Origin: Sinomonas susongensis
Lineage (GTDB): Bacteria > Actinomycetota > Actinomycetes > Actinomycetales > Micrococcaceae
Direction of reading: 5' to 3'
Length of the DNA: 64,000 nt
Assembly: GCF_005877005.1 (NCBI RefSeq)
Contig: NZ_SSNH01000013.1
Span: 1 to 64,000 of the forward strand
Below are positions 31,870-42,117 of this stretch, piece by piece. The translations under genes and the position numbers were made by a program. The stretch's first letter is position 1; each line of letters starts with the position of its first letter. A model generated the notes under the pieces. That model was not told the DNA's origin. It did not search any database and was given only the letters and a program-made list of their open reading frames with translations.

Positions 31870-33750
31870 TTGCCGGATACTCAGCTGGTCCTGCGGTACG
31901 CGGCCCGTTCCGACGTCGGCAGGCTGCGCGCCAAGAACGACGACTCCGCGTACGCGGGCCGTCATCTCGCCGTCGTGGCGGACGGGATGGGCGGGCACGC
32001 CGGCGGCGACGTGGCGAGTGCCTCCACCGTCCTCGACCTCGTCCACCTCGACCATGGCGGGTACGGGGCCAGCGGCGAGGCCGGCACCGTGCTGGCCGAC
32101 GAGATCCAGACTGCGAACTCCCTCCTCTCCGAGCTCGTGGCCACGAACCCCAAGCTCGCCGGCATGGGCACGACGGTCACCGCCATCCTCCTCAACGGGG
32201 CCAAGCTCGCGTTCGCGCACATCGGAGACTCGCGCGCCTACAGGCTGCGCGGCAACAAGTTCGAGCAGATGAGCGTGGACCATACGTTCGTCCAGCGGCT
32301 CATCAACGAAGGCCGCCTCCGTCCGGAGGAAGCCGAGACCCACCCCCACAAGAACGTGCTCATGCGCGTCCTCGGCGACGTCGACGCGAGCCCCGAGCTG
32401 GACCTCACCTCCTTCGACGTCGAAGAGGGCGAACGCTGGCTCCTGTGCTCGGACGGCCTGAACTACGTTCCGCATTCGATCGTCGAGCGGACCGTGCGCG
32501 ACATCGAGGATCCGGGCGAGTGCGCGGACAAGCTCATCACCCTCACCCTCGCGGCCGGCGCCCCGGACAATGTGACCGTGATCGTGGCGGACATCGTCGC
32601 GGCCGAGACCGGCGACGACGAGAAGCCCGTCTCCGCACCAGCGGCCGCAGCGACCGTCACAGCGTCCGCCGCCGCGCGGACTCCCGTGACCTCCGCGGCC
32701 CGAGCAGAGGCGCCCACAGGCAAGGCGGCTTCGGTCCGACCTGCTCCGGGCCAGCCTGCTCCGGGCCAGCCTGGTTCGGGCCAGACTGCTTCTGGCGGAG
32801 CGGCGCATGACGACGACGGCGCACCCCGAGGCGGGGCGGCGCCGGCCGCCGGGCCCGGGGCAAGGAACCCGGGCTCAGGAACTGCTGGCTCCGAGACGGA
32901 GTCTCCCCGGAAGGCAGGCGCGGCGGCACCGGGTGCGGCAGCAGCGGGCGCCGGAGGCGGACCGGGCGGAGCGGAAGGCGGCGAGCTGACCGACGACGAG
33001 TCCGGCGTCCGGCACGAAGTCCCAACGGACCCGAACCTCGGCGCCCACCTCTCGGCGGAAGTCCTCCGGCGCGAGCTGGACAGCCGGCCCCACGAGCTCG
33101 TGGGCGCTGCGGCCGCCGCGGCCGAGAGCGGCTCCCTCCCTTCCGTCGCCAGCAGGACGGCCGCCCGGCGCGCCGCTGCGCTGCTCACCCATCGGGCAGA
33201 ACCCGAAGTCGAGGTCGAGGAACCCGTCGCGGAGGCCGAGACGACGCGGCTCCAGCTGCGCCGCTGGATCAGGCTCGCGGTCGCAGCGATCGTGGCCGTT
33301 GCCATCGTGCTCGGTCTATGGCTCGGCTACGCGTGGACGCAGACCCGCTACTACGTGGGCGCCTACAACAACCACGTGGCGATCTTCAACGGTGTGTCCC
33401 AGACCCTGGGACCCATCCCGCTCTCCAGGGTGCACGCCACCACGGAGATCGTCCTGAGCACTCTGCCCGACTTCCAGCAGCAGAGGCTCCGCGCCGGCAT
33501 CCCGGCAAACAGCCTCTCGGAGGCCGAGGACATCGTGGCCGCCATCCGCAGCAATCCCGAAAGCTGCCTGAGCTCGCCGTCGTCGACGGCCTCGGCGTCT
33601 GCCGTGCCCTCGGCCTCCGCGAGCGCCATCCCGCCGACGCCGCACCCGTCGCCAACGCCCTCGCCGACCGGCTCGCACCCCTCGAACGGCCCCTCGTCCG
33701 GGCCGTCGAGCAGCCCGTCGCCCACCAACCCCTGTCTGGGAGGCCAATAG
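31870..33750 (+). CDS. pstP: Serine/threonine protein phosphatase PstP (PP2C)
   Basis: 626 aa from TTG 31870 (GAGG 8 bases upstream), 2 bases after fhaB. PP2C catalytic domain 1-245 with DDSAY, VADGMGGHAGGD, GMGTTVTA, HIGDSRAYR, LCSDGL and GAPDNVTVIV metal-binding motifs. A very long Ala/Gly/Pro-rich linker (about 245-450, longer than usual) carries four pentapeptide repeats. One transmembrane helix lies near 460-485, then an extracellular domain and a Ser/Pro-rich tail. It reverses PknA/PknB phosphorylation. Confidence 0.93.
   Translation: MPDTQLVLRYAARSDVGRLRAKNDDSAYAGRHLAVVADGMGGHAGGDVASASTVLDLVHLDHGGYGASGEAGTVLADEIQTANSLLSELVATNPKLAGMGTTVTAILLNGAKLAFAHIGDSRAYRLRGNKFEQMSVDHTFVQRLINEGRLRPEEAETHPHKNVLMRVLGDVDASPELDLTSFDVEEGERWLLCSDGLNYVPHSIVERTVRDIEDPGECADKLITLTLAAGAPDNVTVIVADIVAAETGDDEKPVSAPAAAATVTASAAARTPVTSAARAEAPTGKAASVRPAPGQPAPGQPGSGQTASGGAAHDDDGAPRGGAAPAAGPGARNPGSGTAGSETESPRKAGAAAPGAAAAGAGGGPGGAEGGELTDDESGVRHEVPTDPNLGAHLSAEVLRRELDSRPHELVGAAAAAAESGSLPSVASRTAARRAAALLTHRAEPEVEVEEPVAEAETTRLQLRRWIRLAVAAIVAVAIVLGLWLGYAWTQTRYYVGAYNNHVAIFNGVSQTLGPIPLSRVHATTEIVLSTLPDFQQQRLRAGIPANSLSEAEDIVAAIRSNPESCLSSPSSTASASAVPSASASAIPPTPHPSPTPSPTGSHPSNGPSSGPSSSPSPTNPCLGGQ
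32740..32799 (+). repeat. Four copies of a 15-bp unit in the pstP linker
   Basis: The unit CCTGCTCCGGGCCAG occurs twice exactly, then two diverged copies, encoding PAPGQ-PAPGQ-PGSGQ-TASGG. In-frame repeat length can vary without breaking the protein. Confidence 0.8.
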
Positions 33751-35177
33751 TGAGCGCTGTCGACGCCGCCGTGCGCCCGCGGCGCAACATCGAACTCGTC
33801 CTGCTGATCCTCGCCCTCATCGTCGGATGCGGTGCGAACGCCATGACCGCCATCAACGAGGGCACCCAGCTGGGAAGCGACTTCTGGATGGAGACCTCCA
33901 TCCTCGCCGCCGCATCTCTCGGGCTGCATATCTCGCTGCGCTTCCGCGCGAAGTATGCCGATCCGCTCATCCTTCCGATCGTCGTGACGCTCAACGGCCT
34001 CGGGCTCGCCATGATCCACCGGCTCGATACGCCGCAGAGCGACTACGGCAACGCGCAGGCGCGCTGGACGGTCGTGGGGATGGCCCTCGCCGCCATCGTC
34101 ATCTGGTTCCTCAAGGACCACCGGATGCTGCGGCGCTTCACGTACATCTCGCTCATCCTGAGCGCAGTCCTGCTCGTCCTCCCCCTCGTTCCAGGGATCA
34201 CGGCCGGCGACATCAACGGTGCGCAGGTCTGGGTCAAGTTCGGCTCGTCCACCTTCCAGCCCGGCGAGGTCGCGAAGATCACGATCGGCATCTTCTTCGC
34301 CGGCTACCTCTCGACGAACCGGGACCTCATCCTGCTCGCCGGACGACGGATCGGAAAGCTCCAGCTCCCCCGCTTCCGCGATCTCGGCCCGATGATCATC
34401 GCGTGGCTCGCGAGCATCGGGATCCTGATCTTCCAGCACGACCTCGGCATGTCGATCCTCTTCTTCGGAATCTTCATCTCGATGATCTACGTCGCGACGA
34501 GCCGCGCGAGCTGGGCGATCCTCGGCATCCTGCTCATGTTCGCGGGGGCCATGGCCTCGAGCGTGATCTTCCCGCACATCCGTCTCCGAATCGACGGCTG
34601 GCTCAATGCGTTCGACCCGAACGTGTTCGGCCGCCAGTACGGCGGCAGCTACCAGATCGTCCAGGGACTGTTCGGGATGGCCAACGGCGGCCTCATCGGA
34701 ACGGGAATCGGCCAGGGCCGGCCGGACCTCGTGCCGTTCGCCCACTCGGACATGATCATCGCCGCGTTCGGCGAGGAGCTCGGCCTCGTGGGCCTCTTCG
34801 CCATCGTCATGCTCTACGCCCTGCTGGTCACCCGCGGGATGCGGGCCGCCATCGGTGCCCGCGACGCCTTCGGCAAGCTCCTCGCGTGCGGCCTCTCGGC
34901 CGGGATCGGGCTCCAGTGCTTCGTCGTGATCGGCGGCGTCACGCGGCTCATCCCGCTCACGGGCCTCACGACGCCGTTCCTCGCCGCGGGCGGTTCCTCG
35001 CTCCTCGCGAACTGGATCATCACCGCCCTCGTGCTCGTGATCTCCAACGCGGCGCGGCGCCCCGTGGACACCACTCCCCTCGCGCCGGACGAGGCTCCGA
35101 CCCCGGAGACGTCGTCGTCCGCCTGGGGTACGAGCGCGCCCGAGACGGCCCTGACCCAGGCGGTGAAGCAGCAGTGA
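33750..35177 (+). CDS. rodA: FtsW/RodA/SpoVE family peptidoglycan glycosyltransferase
   Basis: 475 aa from GTG 33750 with GGGAGG 6 bases upstream; it shares one base with the pstP stop. About 10-12 hydrophobic helices; SEDS signatures include the catalytic-loop Asp in FQHDLGMSILFFGIF and the VPFAHSDMIIAAFGEELGLVG segment. It polymerises lipid II into glycan strands, pairing with the class B PBP encoded next. Position within the pstP-pbpA block identifies it as RodA rather than FtsW. Confidence 0.94.
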   Translation: MSAVDAAVRPRRNIELVLLILALIVGCGANAMTAINEGTQLGSDFWMETSILAAASLGLHISLRFRAKYADPLILPIVVTLNGLGLAMIHRLDTPQSDYGNAQARWTVVGMALAAIVIWFLKDHRMLRRFTYISLILSAVLLVLPLVPGITAGDINGAQVWVKFGSSTFQPGEVAKITIGIFFAGYLSTNRDLILLAGRRIGKLQLPRFRDLGPMIIAWLASIGILIFQHDLGMSILFFGIFISMIYVATSRASWAILGILLMFAGAMASSVIFPHIRLRIDGWLNAFDPNVFGRQYGGSYQIVQGLFGMANGGLIGTGIGQGRPDLVPFAHSDMIIAAFGEELGLVGLFAIVMLYALLVTRGMRAAIGARDAFGKLLACGLSAGIGLQCFVVIGGVTRLIPLTGLTTPFLAAGGSSLLANWIITALVLVISNAARRPVDTTPLAPDEAPTPETSSSAWGTSAPETALTQAVKQQ

Positions 35178-36634
35178 ACCAGGCCATCCGGAACGCATGG
35201 GTCGCCATGGCGGTCATGTTCGCCCTCATCCTGGGCTCCATCAGCTACGTCCAGGTGGTCGACGCCGACTCGCTCGATGCGAACCAGTGGAACAACCGCG
35301 CCATCCTGCAGACCTTCTGCCAGGACCGGGGCGCGATCCTCGTCGCGGGCCAGCCGATCGTGCAGTCGGTGCCGACGGGTTCCGAGACGTGCAAGTACCA
35401 GAGGCAGTACCTCCAGCCGGACCTCTACGCAGGGCTCACGGGGTACTACTCGGACATCTTCGGCTCGACCGGTCTCGAGAAGAGCATGAACTCGACGCTC
35501 ACGGGCACCTCCGACCAGCTCCTCCTCGACCGGATCAAGCAGCTCTTCCTCGGTCAGCAGCCTCACGGCGCTTCCGTCGAGCTCACCGTCGATCCCGCGA
35601 TCCAGCAGCTCGCGTACAGCCTCATCCCGGACGGCATGCGTGGATCGATCGTGGTCACGAACCCGAAGACCGGCGCCATCATCGCGATGGCCTCGAAGCC
35701 GAGCTACGACCCGAACCAGATTGCCACCCATGATCAGGCGGCGGCCCAGGCGGCAATGACGAAGCTCCAGGGCATCCCGGGGATCAACCTCAACCAGAGC
35801 GTGAGCGGACCGACGGGCAACCTGCTCGCGCCGGGCTCGGTCTTCAAGCTCGTGGACACGACCGCAGCCCTCGCCTCGGGGAAGTACAACAAGGACAGCG
35901 TGCTGCCGAACCCGGCACAGATGCAGCTCCCCGGCAGCTCCGCGACGCTTCCGAACTATGCGGGCGGCAACTGCTACACCCAGTCGCAGGCGACCTTCGA
36001 CTTCGCCCTCGAGCAGTCGTGCAACACTCCGTTCGCCTCGATCGCCCTCGACCTCGGGCAGGACGCGATCGGCAAGCAGGCGGCGGCCTACGGCTTCGGC
36101 CAGGACGCGGGAGACCTCCTCCACCTCGACTACCAGTCCGGTGTGTGGCCGACGAACCTCGACCAGGCGCAGCTCGCCCAGTCGGCCGTCGGGCAGTTCG
36201 ACACGAAGGCTTCGCCCCTCCAGATCGCGCTCATGACGGACGCGATCGCGAACGGCGGCGTCGAGATGAAGCCGTCCCTCGTGAAGACGGTCCGGGGCCC
36301 CGACCTTCGGATCCTGGACGAACCGAAGCCAGAAGTGCTGCGTACCTCGACCACCCCGGCAATCGCGGGCCAGATCACCCAGTGGATGAGCGAAGTGGTC
36401 TCGAACGGCATCGCGAAGGGGGCTGCGGTCCCCGGCATCAGCGTTGCCGGGAAGACCGGAACGGCGGAGCTCGGGACGAGCGGCCTGAACAACTCGTGGT
36501 TCACCGGCTTCGCCCCCGCCGACAATCCGCAGGTGCAGGTGACCGTCGTGATGGAGGGCGTCGACGTCCTGACGGGCGCCAAATTGACCAGTCCGAGCGC
36601 GAGCAAGATCTTTGAGGCGGTGTTGAAGAAGTGA
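35174..36634 (+). CDS. pbpA: Class B penicillin-binding protein PbpA
   Basis: 486 aa from GTG 35174 overlapping the rodA stop. N-terminal membrane anchor ([20 protein letters not shown]), a short dimerisation region, and a transpeptidase domain with SxxK in APGSVFKL (Ser about 221), SxN in SCNTPF and KTG in AGKTGTAE (about 426). It cross-links peptidoglycan and is the cognate partner of the preceding SEDS protein. Confidence 0.94.
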   Translation: MNQAIRNAWVAMAVMFALILGSISYVQVVDADSLDANQWNNRAILQTFCQDRGAILVAGQPIVQSVPTGSETCKYQRQYLQPDLYAGLTGYYSDIFGSTGLEKSMNSTLTGTSDQLLLDRIKQLFLGQQPHGASVELTVDPAIQQLAYSLIPDGMRGSIVVTNPKTGAIIAMASKPSYDPNQIATHDQAAAQAAMTKLQGIPGINLNQSVSGPTGNLLAPGSVFKLVDTTAALASGKYNKDSVLPNPAQMQLPGSSATLPNYAGGNCYTQSQATFDFALEQSCNTPFASIALDLGQDAIGKQAAAYGFGQDAGDLLHLDYQSGVWPTNLDQAQLAQSAVGQFDTKASPLQIALMTDAIANGGVEMKPSLVKTVRGPDLRILDEPKPEVLRTSTTPAIAGQITQWMSEVVSNGIAKGAAVPGISVAGKTGTAELGTSGLNNSWFTGFAPADNPQVQVTVVMEGVDVLTGAKLTSPSASKIFEAVLKK

Positions 36635-38268
36635 GACCCACGTCGGGCATCACCTTGGGCGGCAGGTACCACCTGGAGAGCCGTATCGCCATCGGCGGCA
36701 TGGGCGAAGTGTGGAACGCGCGCGACGAAGTGCTGGGGCGGAACGTCGCCATCAAGATCCTCAAGGAGGAGTACGCGGGGGATCCCGGCTTCCTCGAGCG
36801 CTTCCGCAACGAGGCACGCCACACGGCACTGCTCAACCACAACGGCATCGCCAACGTCTTCGACTACGGCGAGGACAGCGGCTCGGCGTATCTGGTCATG
36901 GAACTCGTGCCGGGTGAGCCGCTCAGCTCGATCCTCGAACGGGAGAAGGTGCTCTCCCCGGACCGGACCCTCAACATCATGGCCCAGACCGCGCGTGCCC
37001 TCGCGGTCGCGCACGCCCGCGGCCTCGTGCACCGCGACGTCAAGCCCGGCAATCTGCTCATCACGCCGGACAACCGCGTCAAAGTCACGGACTTCGGCAT
37101 CGCTCGGCTCGCCGACCAGGTGCCCCTGACGCAGACCGGCCAGGTCATGGGAACCGCCCAGTACCTCGCGCCGGAGCAGGCAACCGGCCAGCAGGCGACC
37201 GGCTCGAGCGACATCTACTCGCTCGGCGTCATCGGCTACGAGTGCCTCACCGGCCGTCGCCCGTTCTCGGGCGAGAGCCAGATCGCGATCGCACTCGCGC
37301 AGGTCAACGACGCCCCTCCGCCGCTGCCCGAGCAGGTCCCGCCGCCCGTCCGCGCCCTGCTCATGTCGATGCTCTCGAAGGACCCCCGGAACCGCCCGGC
37401 CAACGCCATCAAGCTCGCCGAGGCCGCCGAGGCGATCCGCCGCGGCGACATCCGCGCGGCCCAGGCGGCCGTCCCGGGCATGCTGCTCCACGACGACTCG
37501 ACTGAGGCGATGACCCAGCCGGTGCGCCAGGCCACGGCGCCGACCGCCGTCGTCGGCGGTGCCGCCCTCGCGGGTGGCCTCGGCGCCGCGGCAGCGGGGG
37601 CGCAAGCGGCGCACGCCGCCTCCCCGGCGACCGCGGCCCTCCCCATCGTCGCAGCGGACGACGGCGCGACGGCAGTTGAGGGCGACCACGCCGCCGGCGG
37701 CGCCTCGCCGCTGTACGCCCCTCTCGATGAGGAGGAGGTCGCCCCGCCCCCCGCGCAGAAGCGCCGCCGCCGCGCGCTCACGTGGCCGCTCGTGGCCCTC
37801 GTGCTGCTGCTGCTGTTCGTGCTGCTCGGCATCCTGCTCAGCAACCTCGGCCTGTTCTCGTCGCCCGCGAAGAGCACGACGTCGAGCGCCCCCCAGACCG
37901 TCTCGCAGACCCCCACCCCCACCCCCACGGAGACGCCGACGCCAACGCCGACCCCGACGCCCACGGTGTCGACGATCAACGTCTCGGCGGCTGACTACGT
38001 GGGCAAGAACTACACCACGGTCCAGAGCGCGCTCGAGAACCAGGGCTTCGTGGTGCAGCTCAATCCCGTGCAGCAGGCTCAGGGCGTGATGGGCGAGGTG
38101 CTCTCGCTCAGCCCGACGGGCGCACTCCCGGTCGGTTCGACGATCACGGTGACCTACGCGATCATCCCGGCGCCGACTCCGACCCCCACTCCGACGCCCA
38201 CCCCGACCCACGCCGCGCCCGCGACACCCTCAACGGCAGCAACCTCCACGCCTTCTGCCACCAGGTAG
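36631..38268 (+). CDS. pknA: Serine/threonine protein kinase PknA
   Basis: 545 aa from GTG 36631 overlapping the pbpA stop. Kinase domain about 10-270: glycine loop IGGMGEVW, Lys in VAIKIL, catalytic [11 protein letters not shown] in VTDFGIA, and [10 protein letters not shown] in the activation segment. An Ala-rich linker, one transmembrane helix (about 390-410) and Thr-Pro-rich stretches surround a single PASTA domain (about 448-512). Extracellular PASTA makes it longer than the mycobacterial PknA, which lacks one. It phosphorylates division and wall proteins. Confidence 0.93.
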   Translation: MRPTSGITLGGRYHLESRIAIGGMGEVWNARDEVLGRNVAIKILKEEYAGDPGFLERFRNEARHTALLNHNGIANVFDYGEDSGSAYLVMELVPGEPLSSILEREKVLSPDRTLNIMAQTARALAVAHARGLVHRDVKPGNLLITPDNRVKVTDFGIARLADQVPLTQTGQVMGTAQYLAPEQATGQQATGSSDIYSLGVIGYECLTGRRPFSGESQIAIALAQVNDAPPPLPEQVPPPVRALLMSMLSKDPRNRPANAIKLAEAAEAIRRGDIRAAQAAVPGMLLHDDSTEAMTQPVRQATAPTAVVGGAALAGGLGAAAAGAQAAHAASPATAALPIVAADDGATAVEGDHAAGGASPLYAPLDEEEVAPPPAQKRRRRALTWPLVALVLLLLFVLLGILLSNLGLFSSPAKSTTSSAPQTVSQTPTPTPTETPTPTPTPTPTVSTINVSAADYVGKNYTTVQSALENQGFVVQLNPVQQAQGVMGEVLSLSPTGALPVGSTITVTYAIIPAPTPTPTPTPTPTHAAPATPSTAATSTPSATR

Positions 38269-38313
38269 GGCCAAACTGGACTAACAGGCCCTCCTGCCGG
38301 GGAAATAGAGGTC

Positions 38314-40293
38314 ATGACGCAGCCAACCCATACGCCCTTGGAACGAGAGGACGAGCCGATGCCGCAGCCCGTCGTTCTCTCGGGCCGCTACGTGCTGGGC
38401 AAGTTGCTCGGCCGCGGCGGGATGGCTGACGTCTTCGAGGCGCAGGACACTCGGCTCGGCCGGACCGTCGCCGTCAAGATGCTGCGCGCGGACATGGCGC
38501 GCGACCGCCAGCTGCGCGTGCGCTTCGAGCGCGAGGCCCAGGCCGTCGCTGCACTCAACCACCCGAACATCGTCGCCGTCTACGACACGGGCGAACGCTT
38601 GGCCGACCCGCTCAATCCGGGTTCCGTCGAGGTGCCGTTCATGGTCATGGAGCTTGTCATCGGGCGGACCCTCCGCGAGCTGGTCCGTTCGGGACCGATC
38701 GACCAGGAGAAGGCGCTCGAATACGTCCAGGGCGTGCTCTCCGCGCTCGAGTACAGCCACCGCGCCGGGATCGTGCACCGGGACATCAAGCCCGCGAACG
38801 TGATGGTGTGCGACGACTCGGGCAGCGTCAAGGTCATGGACTTCGGGATCGCCCGGGCCATAGCCGAGTCCGGCGCGACGATGACGCAGACCCAGGCCGT
38901 CCTCGGCACGGCCCAGTACCTCTCACCGGAGCAGGCCCAGGGCCAGACCGTTGACGCCAGGAGCGACCTCTACTCGACGGGGTGCCTCCTCTACGAACTC
39001 CTCACGGGGCGCCCGCCGTTCATCGGCGAGTCGCCGGTCTCCGTGGCGTACCAGCACGTCCAGGTCGAGGCGCCCAAGGCGCAGGAGTTCAACCCCGAGA
39101 TCACGGATGCCGTGCAGAGCGTTCTTGACCGGGCGCTCCAGAAGGACCCGGACCGTCGCTTCCAGGACGCCGGCGCGTTCCGGCGGGCGCTGCGGGCCGC
39201 GAGCGCCGGCCGGATCCTGCCGAGCCTCGCGTCCGCCGACGACGACGAGCGCACGGACGCGCTGGCCGTCGCCGCTGCGGCTGCCGGCATCGGCGCATAC
39301 GCCGCGCCGCTCGAGGTGCCCGAACCGGCTTCCCCGCATCTCGGCGACACGGGCGAGTTCCCGGCCGTCGAGGCCGCCGACGACGATGGCTTGCTCCCGT
39401 TCAACGACGAGTCGGAGGTGCGGGAGCGACGCCGGCGGGGCCACGGCGGCTGGATCGCCCTGCTCCTGGTCCTAGCACTCCTCGTCCTCGGCGGTGGCGG
39501 CTACTGGCTGTACAGCTACCTGAACCAGCCGCCCGCGGTGGTCTACGTGGCCGTCCCGAGCGTCGCCAATCTGAAGGACACCGACGCCTTCGCGAAGCTC
39601 ACGCAGCTGGGCCTCAACCCGGAGTTCTCCCAGAAGCCGAGCGCCGACGTGGCCAAGGGCCTCGCGATCGACACCATTCCCGCCGCCGGCTCGCAGCTCG
39701 CGAAGAACACGAAGATCGTCATCGAGGTCTCCACCGGTCCCTCTGCCGCCGTCATTCCGCAGGCCATCATCGGCAATACCGAGGCGGGCGCACGGGACAT
39801 GCTGCGGTCCATAGGCCTCGTGCCCGCGGACCAGTCGAAGACGGCGAACAGCGCTACCGTCCCCTACGGGAGGGTCATCAGTGTTGATCCGCCGGCGGGG
39901 CAGAGCGTTCCCATCGGCTCGCAGGTCGTCCTGACGGTCTCGACCGGCAAGGTCGCCGTGCCCAATCTGGTCGGGCGCACGGAGGCCGACGCCAAGGCTG
40001 CCCTGGCCGATCTGAAGCTCCAAGCGCAGGTGACGCTTCAGGCATCGTCGACGGCCGCCGCAGGCACGGTGATAGGCCAGGACCCGGCCGCGAACGAAGC
40101 CGTCGACCAGGGCGGCACCGTCTTCCTGACGGTCGCCGAGGCACCCCCGGCCCCGGCCCCGGCCCCGGCGACCACCGCGGCGTCCACGCCGACGACGTCG
40201 CCGACCGGCACCCCGAGCAGCTCGACGAGCGGCAACGGGAACGGCCACGGAAACGGGAACGGCAACGGGCTCGGACTCGGGTTGGGCGGCTGA
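38314..40293 (+). CDS. pknB: Serine/threonine protein kinase PknB with three PASTA domains
   Basis: 659 aa from ATG 38314; a second ATG 15 codons later (MPQPVVLSGRY) is also plausible. Kinase domain about 20-290: GRGGMADVF, VAVKML, HRDIKPANVM, MDFGIA, GTAQYLSPEQ. A transmembrane helix near 385-405 is followed by three PASTA domains (about 410-605), which bind muropeptides, and a Gly/Asn-rich tail. Last gene of the fhaA-pknB unit, 45 bases after pknA. Confidence 0.94.
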   Translation: MTQPTHTPLEREDEPMPQPVVLSGRYVLGKLLGRGGMADVFEAQDTRLGRTVAVKMLRADMARDRQLRVRFEREAQAVAALNHPNIVAVYDTGERLADPLNPGSVEVPFMVMELVIGRTLRELVRSGPIDQEKALEYVQGVLSALEYSHRAGIVHRDIKPANVMVCDDSGSVKVMDFGIARAIAESGATMTQTQAVLGTAQYLSPEQAQGQTVDARSDLYSTGCLLYELLTGRPPFIGESPVSVAYQHVQVEAPKAQEFNPEITDAVQSVLDRALQKDPDRRFQDAGAFRRALRAASAGRILPSLASADDDERTDALAVAAAAAGIGAYAAPLEVPEPASPHLGDTGEFPAVEAADDDGLLPFNDESEVRERRRRGHGGWIALLLVLALLVLGGGGYWLYSYLNQPPAVVYVAVPSVANLKDTDAFAKLTQLGLNPEFSQKPSADVAKGLAIDTIPAAGSQLAKNTKIVIEVSTGPSAAVIPQAIIGNTEAGARDMLRSIGLVPADQSKTANSATVPYGRVISVDPPAGQSVPIGSQVVLTVSTGKVAVPNLVGRTEADAKAALADLKLQAQVTLQASSTAAAGTVIGQDPAANEAVDQGGTVFLTVAEAPPAPAPAPATTAASTPTTSPTGTPSSSTSGNGNGHGNGNGNGLGLGLGG

Positions 40294-40380
40294 TCCTGCC
40301 CGTTCAGTGCACCGCCCGTTCACGGCCCTGGCTGGCTCCTCTGGTCCTCCTCTGGTGATCCGGACTCGCAGCTCCCGATT

Positions 40381-42117
40381 TCAGCGGGCCTGCCAGGCCA
40401 GCCAATCGCGATGCTCGGTGATGTCCTCCGACTGGGCCGCCGCGACGGCGTCGCACGCGAAGCCCACGCACTCGCTCCCGTCGGCGAGCCGCATCCGGCC
40501 GAGCAGCATGGGCGTGGGCAGCTCGGCAAGGAACTCGCCGAGCGCCGCGGGCGAGAGCAGCCACCGTTCGCCGACGATCTCGGCGCCCTGATCGCTTCGG
40601 ACGATCCCCGGCTTCGGCGGCCAGGTACCGAGGGCCACCATCCGGTACTCAGGCGCGGTGCGCACCTCGCCGTCCCACGCTGCCCCGAGCGCTTCGAGCT
40701 CGTGCACGAGCGGCTGCCCACGCCGGTGAGCGCCGACGACGACCAGTGGGACCGCGGGGGCGCCGGCAGCAAGGGGCCACGGAGCGGTGCGCACGGCGGG
40801 CGGCGCCGCTGCGGGTGAGAGGAGCGCGGGCGGTTCTGCAGGGTGTTCGATCCTGCGCGCGACGTCGGCTGCGACCGCGTCCTCGAACGCGCGCGCCACC
40901 ACCGTGACACCGAACTGCGAGACCTCGCCGTCGGCCTCCCTGACAATGCCGGCCGGGATTGCCACGGCGGAGAGGTCGAAGAGATTGCAGAAGTTGGTGT
41001 ACGTGCCCATGGCCGAGTTCACGCCGATGGGATCGGCCTCGACGTCGGCGAGCCTCGGATGCCGAGGTGCCGTCGGGATCACGAGCGCATCGAACCCCTC
41101 GAGCCGGGCGAGGGCCTCGTCGCGGAGCGACGCGAGCCGCACCCGGTCCGCGACATAGGCGTGCGCGGTGTGTGTACCCGCCGAGCGCACGATGCGGCTC
41201 ACCGTGGGGTCCGCACCCGGGGGCTGCGCATCGAGATACGCCCCGACCGCCGCATGGCGCTCCGCCACCAACGAGCTCCCGTAGAGCATCCGCGCAGCCT
41301 CGAGGAAGGCGTCGAAGGGAATGGGCTCGGCTCGGATGCCCTGGTCCTGCAGCCCTCGGATCACGTCGGCGAACGCCGCCCGCCACTCCTCCGGGAGTCC
41401 CGGCAGGGACGCGGGGAAGGCGAGACGAGGGGACGACGGCGCTGCCAGCCTCGTGTTCGCCGGCCACGGCCGTGCTCCGCCGGCCATGATGCCCGCGCCG
41501 AGCTCCGCCGTCGCGAGGTCGCGGGCGAAGACCGTGATCGCGTCCCATGATGGACATGCGGGCAGGAGGCCGTCCGTGGGCACGACGCCGAGCGTCGGCT
41601 TGATCCCCACGACTCCTTGGAGGCCAGCCGGGATTCTGCCCGACCCCGCAGTGTCCGTGCCGAGCGCGAGGTCCACAAGCCCTAGTGCGACGGCGACCGC
41701 CGAGCCAGAACTCGAACCGCCCGAGAGCCTGTCGGGGCGGCGGGCGTCGCGAACCGCACCGAAGGGGCTCCGGGTGCCGACAAGGCCGGTCGCGAACTGG
41801 TCCAAGTTGGTCGCCCCCAGCACGAGTGCGCCTGCTGCGCGGAGGCGGGCGACGGCGGGCGCGTCCTCCGCGGGAACCTCGCCGAAGCCGGGGCACGCCG
41901 CCGTCGTCCGAATTCCGGCGACGTCGATATTGTTCTTCACGGCGAGCAGGAGCCCTGCAAGGGGAAGCCGCTCCCCGGCCGCGACGCGCCCGTCGACCTC
42001 TCGGGCTTCGGCGAGCAGCTCGGACTCGGGCCGCAGAGTGATCCACACCTCGGGGCGGTCCACGGCGTCGATGGCCGTGTAGGCGGCACGGACGCGCGCC
42101 TCGGCCAGCGTCCTCAT
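40381..42117 (-). CDS. atzF: Allophanate hydrolase
   Basis: 578 aa. It converts allophanate to 2 NH3 and 2 CO2. The amidase-signature domain (about 1-430) has the Ser-cisSer-Lys triad: Lys in LAVKNNIDVAG, and Ser pair in GGSSSGSAVAVA and GTDTAGSGRIPA. A C-terminal domain of about 140 residues matches the allophanate-hydrolase-specific extension (LGRMRLADG...VGFACD). ATG 42117 overlaps the stop of the carboxylase gene; last gene of a five-gene minus-strand operon. Confidence 0.93.
   Translation of the reverse strand: MRTLAEARVRAAYTAIDAVDRPEVWITLRPESELLAEAREVDGRVAAGERLPLAGLLLAVKNNIDVAGIRTTAACPGFGEVPAEDAPAVARLRAAGALVLGATNLDQFATGLVGTRSPFGAVRDARRPDRLSGGSSSGSAVAVALGLVDLALGTDTAGSGRIPAGLQGVVGIKPTLGVVPTDGLLPACPSWDAITVFARDLATAELGAGIMAGGARPWPANTRLAAPSSPRLAFPASLPGLPEEWRAAFADVIRGLQDQGIRAEPIPFDAFLEAARMLYGSSLVAERHAAVGAYLDAQPPGADPTVSRIVRSAGTHTAHAYVADRVRLASLRDEALARLEGFDALVIPTAPRHPRLADVEADPIGVNSAMGTYTNFCNLFDLSAVAIPAGIVREADGEVSQFGVTVVARAFEDAVAADVARRIEHPAEPPALLSPAAAPPAVRTAPWPLAAGAPAVPLVVVGAHRRGQPLVHELEALGAAWDGEVRTAPEYRMVALGTWPPKPGIVRSDQGAEIVGERWLLSPAALGEFLAELPTPMLLGRMRLADGSECVGFACDAVAAAQSEDITEHRDWLAWQAR

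Noticed and set aside
37900-38230. Pro/Thr codon repeats in pknA as a CRISPR-like or satellite array
   Set aside because: They are irregular coding repeats (TPTPTP) in an extracellular spacer, not regular repeats with unique spacers.
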